From Nitrospina sp. (GTDB lineage: Bacteria > Nitrospinota > Nitrospinia > Nitrospinales > VA-1), in the NCBI GenBank assembly GCA_003545625.1, contig DODH01000029.1:1-6225 (forward strand): DNA of 6,225 nucleotides, in the 5' to 3' direction. The notes beneath the pieces were generated by a model. The model worked only from the letters and a program-made list of their open reading frames with translations, had not been told where the DNA came from and did not search any database. A program made the position numbers and the translations under genes. Below are positions 5,874 through 6,225 of the stretch, in pieces. The stretch's first letter is position 1, and the number at the start of each line of letters is the position of its first letter.

Positions 5874-5899
5874 GATTTCAGCCCTGATCTTTTGAAATA

Positions 5900-6225
5900 A
5901 TGAAAATCCCGGAATTTATCAAACATATATTGGTCTTACACCTGGCCGTTTTTTTGAGTTCAGCCTGTGCGACCATTCAACTTGGTCCTTCTCTGGGACC
6001 TTTAGAAGAAACCGTGCTGGATGGGGAGGGTCCCGGGAAAATTCTCCTGGTAGATATTCAGGGAATAATTAATAACCAAAAAGACCACACCTTCACAGGA
6101 GCCACGACAGCATTGGGGATGGTTGAAGGGATTCGGGAAATTATTGCCAAAGCAGATAAGGATGAAGATATAAAGGCTCTTCTAATTAAGATCAACAGTC
6201 CTGGTGGTACAGTGACTGCCAGCGA
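5900..6225 (+). CDS. sppA: Signal peptide peptidase SppA, S49 family (5' part, lipoprotein-type)
   Basis: The first 108 residues are visible and the gene continues past the window. The N-terminus has a lysine-bearing start, a hydrophobic core (ILVLHLAVFL) and LSSAC at 19-23, which fits a lipobox with Cys23 as the lipidated residue. The mature part then shows KILLVDIQGII (47-57) and DEDIKALLIKINSPGGTVTA (88-107), the signature first half of the S49 protease fold. S49 peptidases degrade cleaved signal peptides and other membrane-associated peptides with a Ser/Lys dyad, which would lie downstream of the window, so activity cannot be judged. The short distance from the N-terminus to INSPGG indicates the single-domain form rather than the duplicated E. 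coli form. The ATG at 5900-5902 is the first in frame and yields the signal sequence at once. It is probably in one operon with the two genes upstream. Confidence 0.92.
   Translation, partial: MKIPEFIKHILVLHLAVFLSSACATIQLGPSLGPLEETVLDGEGPGKILLVDIQGIINNQKDHTFTGATTALGMVEGIREIIAKADKDEDIKALLIKINSPGGTVTAS

Overview
The window reads as ordinary chromosomal DNA of a Gram-negative bacterium. Evidence for this is an exported c-type cytochrome, a tripartite (TRAP) transporter, a signal-peptide-bearing sulfatase-modifying-factor (SUMF1) protein and a lipoprotein-type SppA. By eye the base composition is slightly AT-rich. The gene mix (TRAP transporter, SUMF1-domain protein, small CxxCH cytochrome, single-domain SppA) suggests a marine or sediment lineage such as Nitrospinota, SAR324 or the former Deltaproteobacteria. 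That placement is inference, and no marker gene here settles it.

Left part (1-438): the 3' end of an unidentified plus-strand gene converges, 6 bases apart, on a minus-strand gene for a tiny membrane-anchored or secreted dihaem cytochrome c.

Middle (546-4103, minus strand): a compact block transcribed from about 4100 leftwards in the order dctQ, dctM, ogt-type methyltransferase, recO, ridA, possibly continuing to the cytochrome after a 107-base gap. dctQ/dctM and ogt/recO overlap in TAATG stop-start junctions. The block therefore joins a small-molecule importer to two DNA-repair proteins and a metabolite-repair protein. No TRAP substrate-binding protein is encoded here.

Divergent control region (about 4050-4151): an AT-rich perfect 7-bp inverted repeat with a 4-bp spacer (4104-4121) sits between dctQ and the SUMF1 gene. 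It contains a -10-like hexamer on each strand, overlapping head to head.

Right part (4152-6225, plus strand): an exported SUMF1/FGE-fold protein without the catalytic cysteine pair, then an unrecognised helical/coiled-coil protein, then the 5' end of a lipoprotein-type SppA peptidase that runs off the window. Short gaps (21 and 26 bases) without terminators suggest one operon.

Most starts lack a recognisable Shine-Dalgarno sequence; ridA is the clear exception. No rRNA, tRNA, CRISPR array, insertion sequence or attachment site was seen. No convincing new multi-gene system is visible. The best leads are the orphan coiled-coil protein between SUMF1 and SppA, the dihaem mini-cytochrome and the shared divergent promoter.
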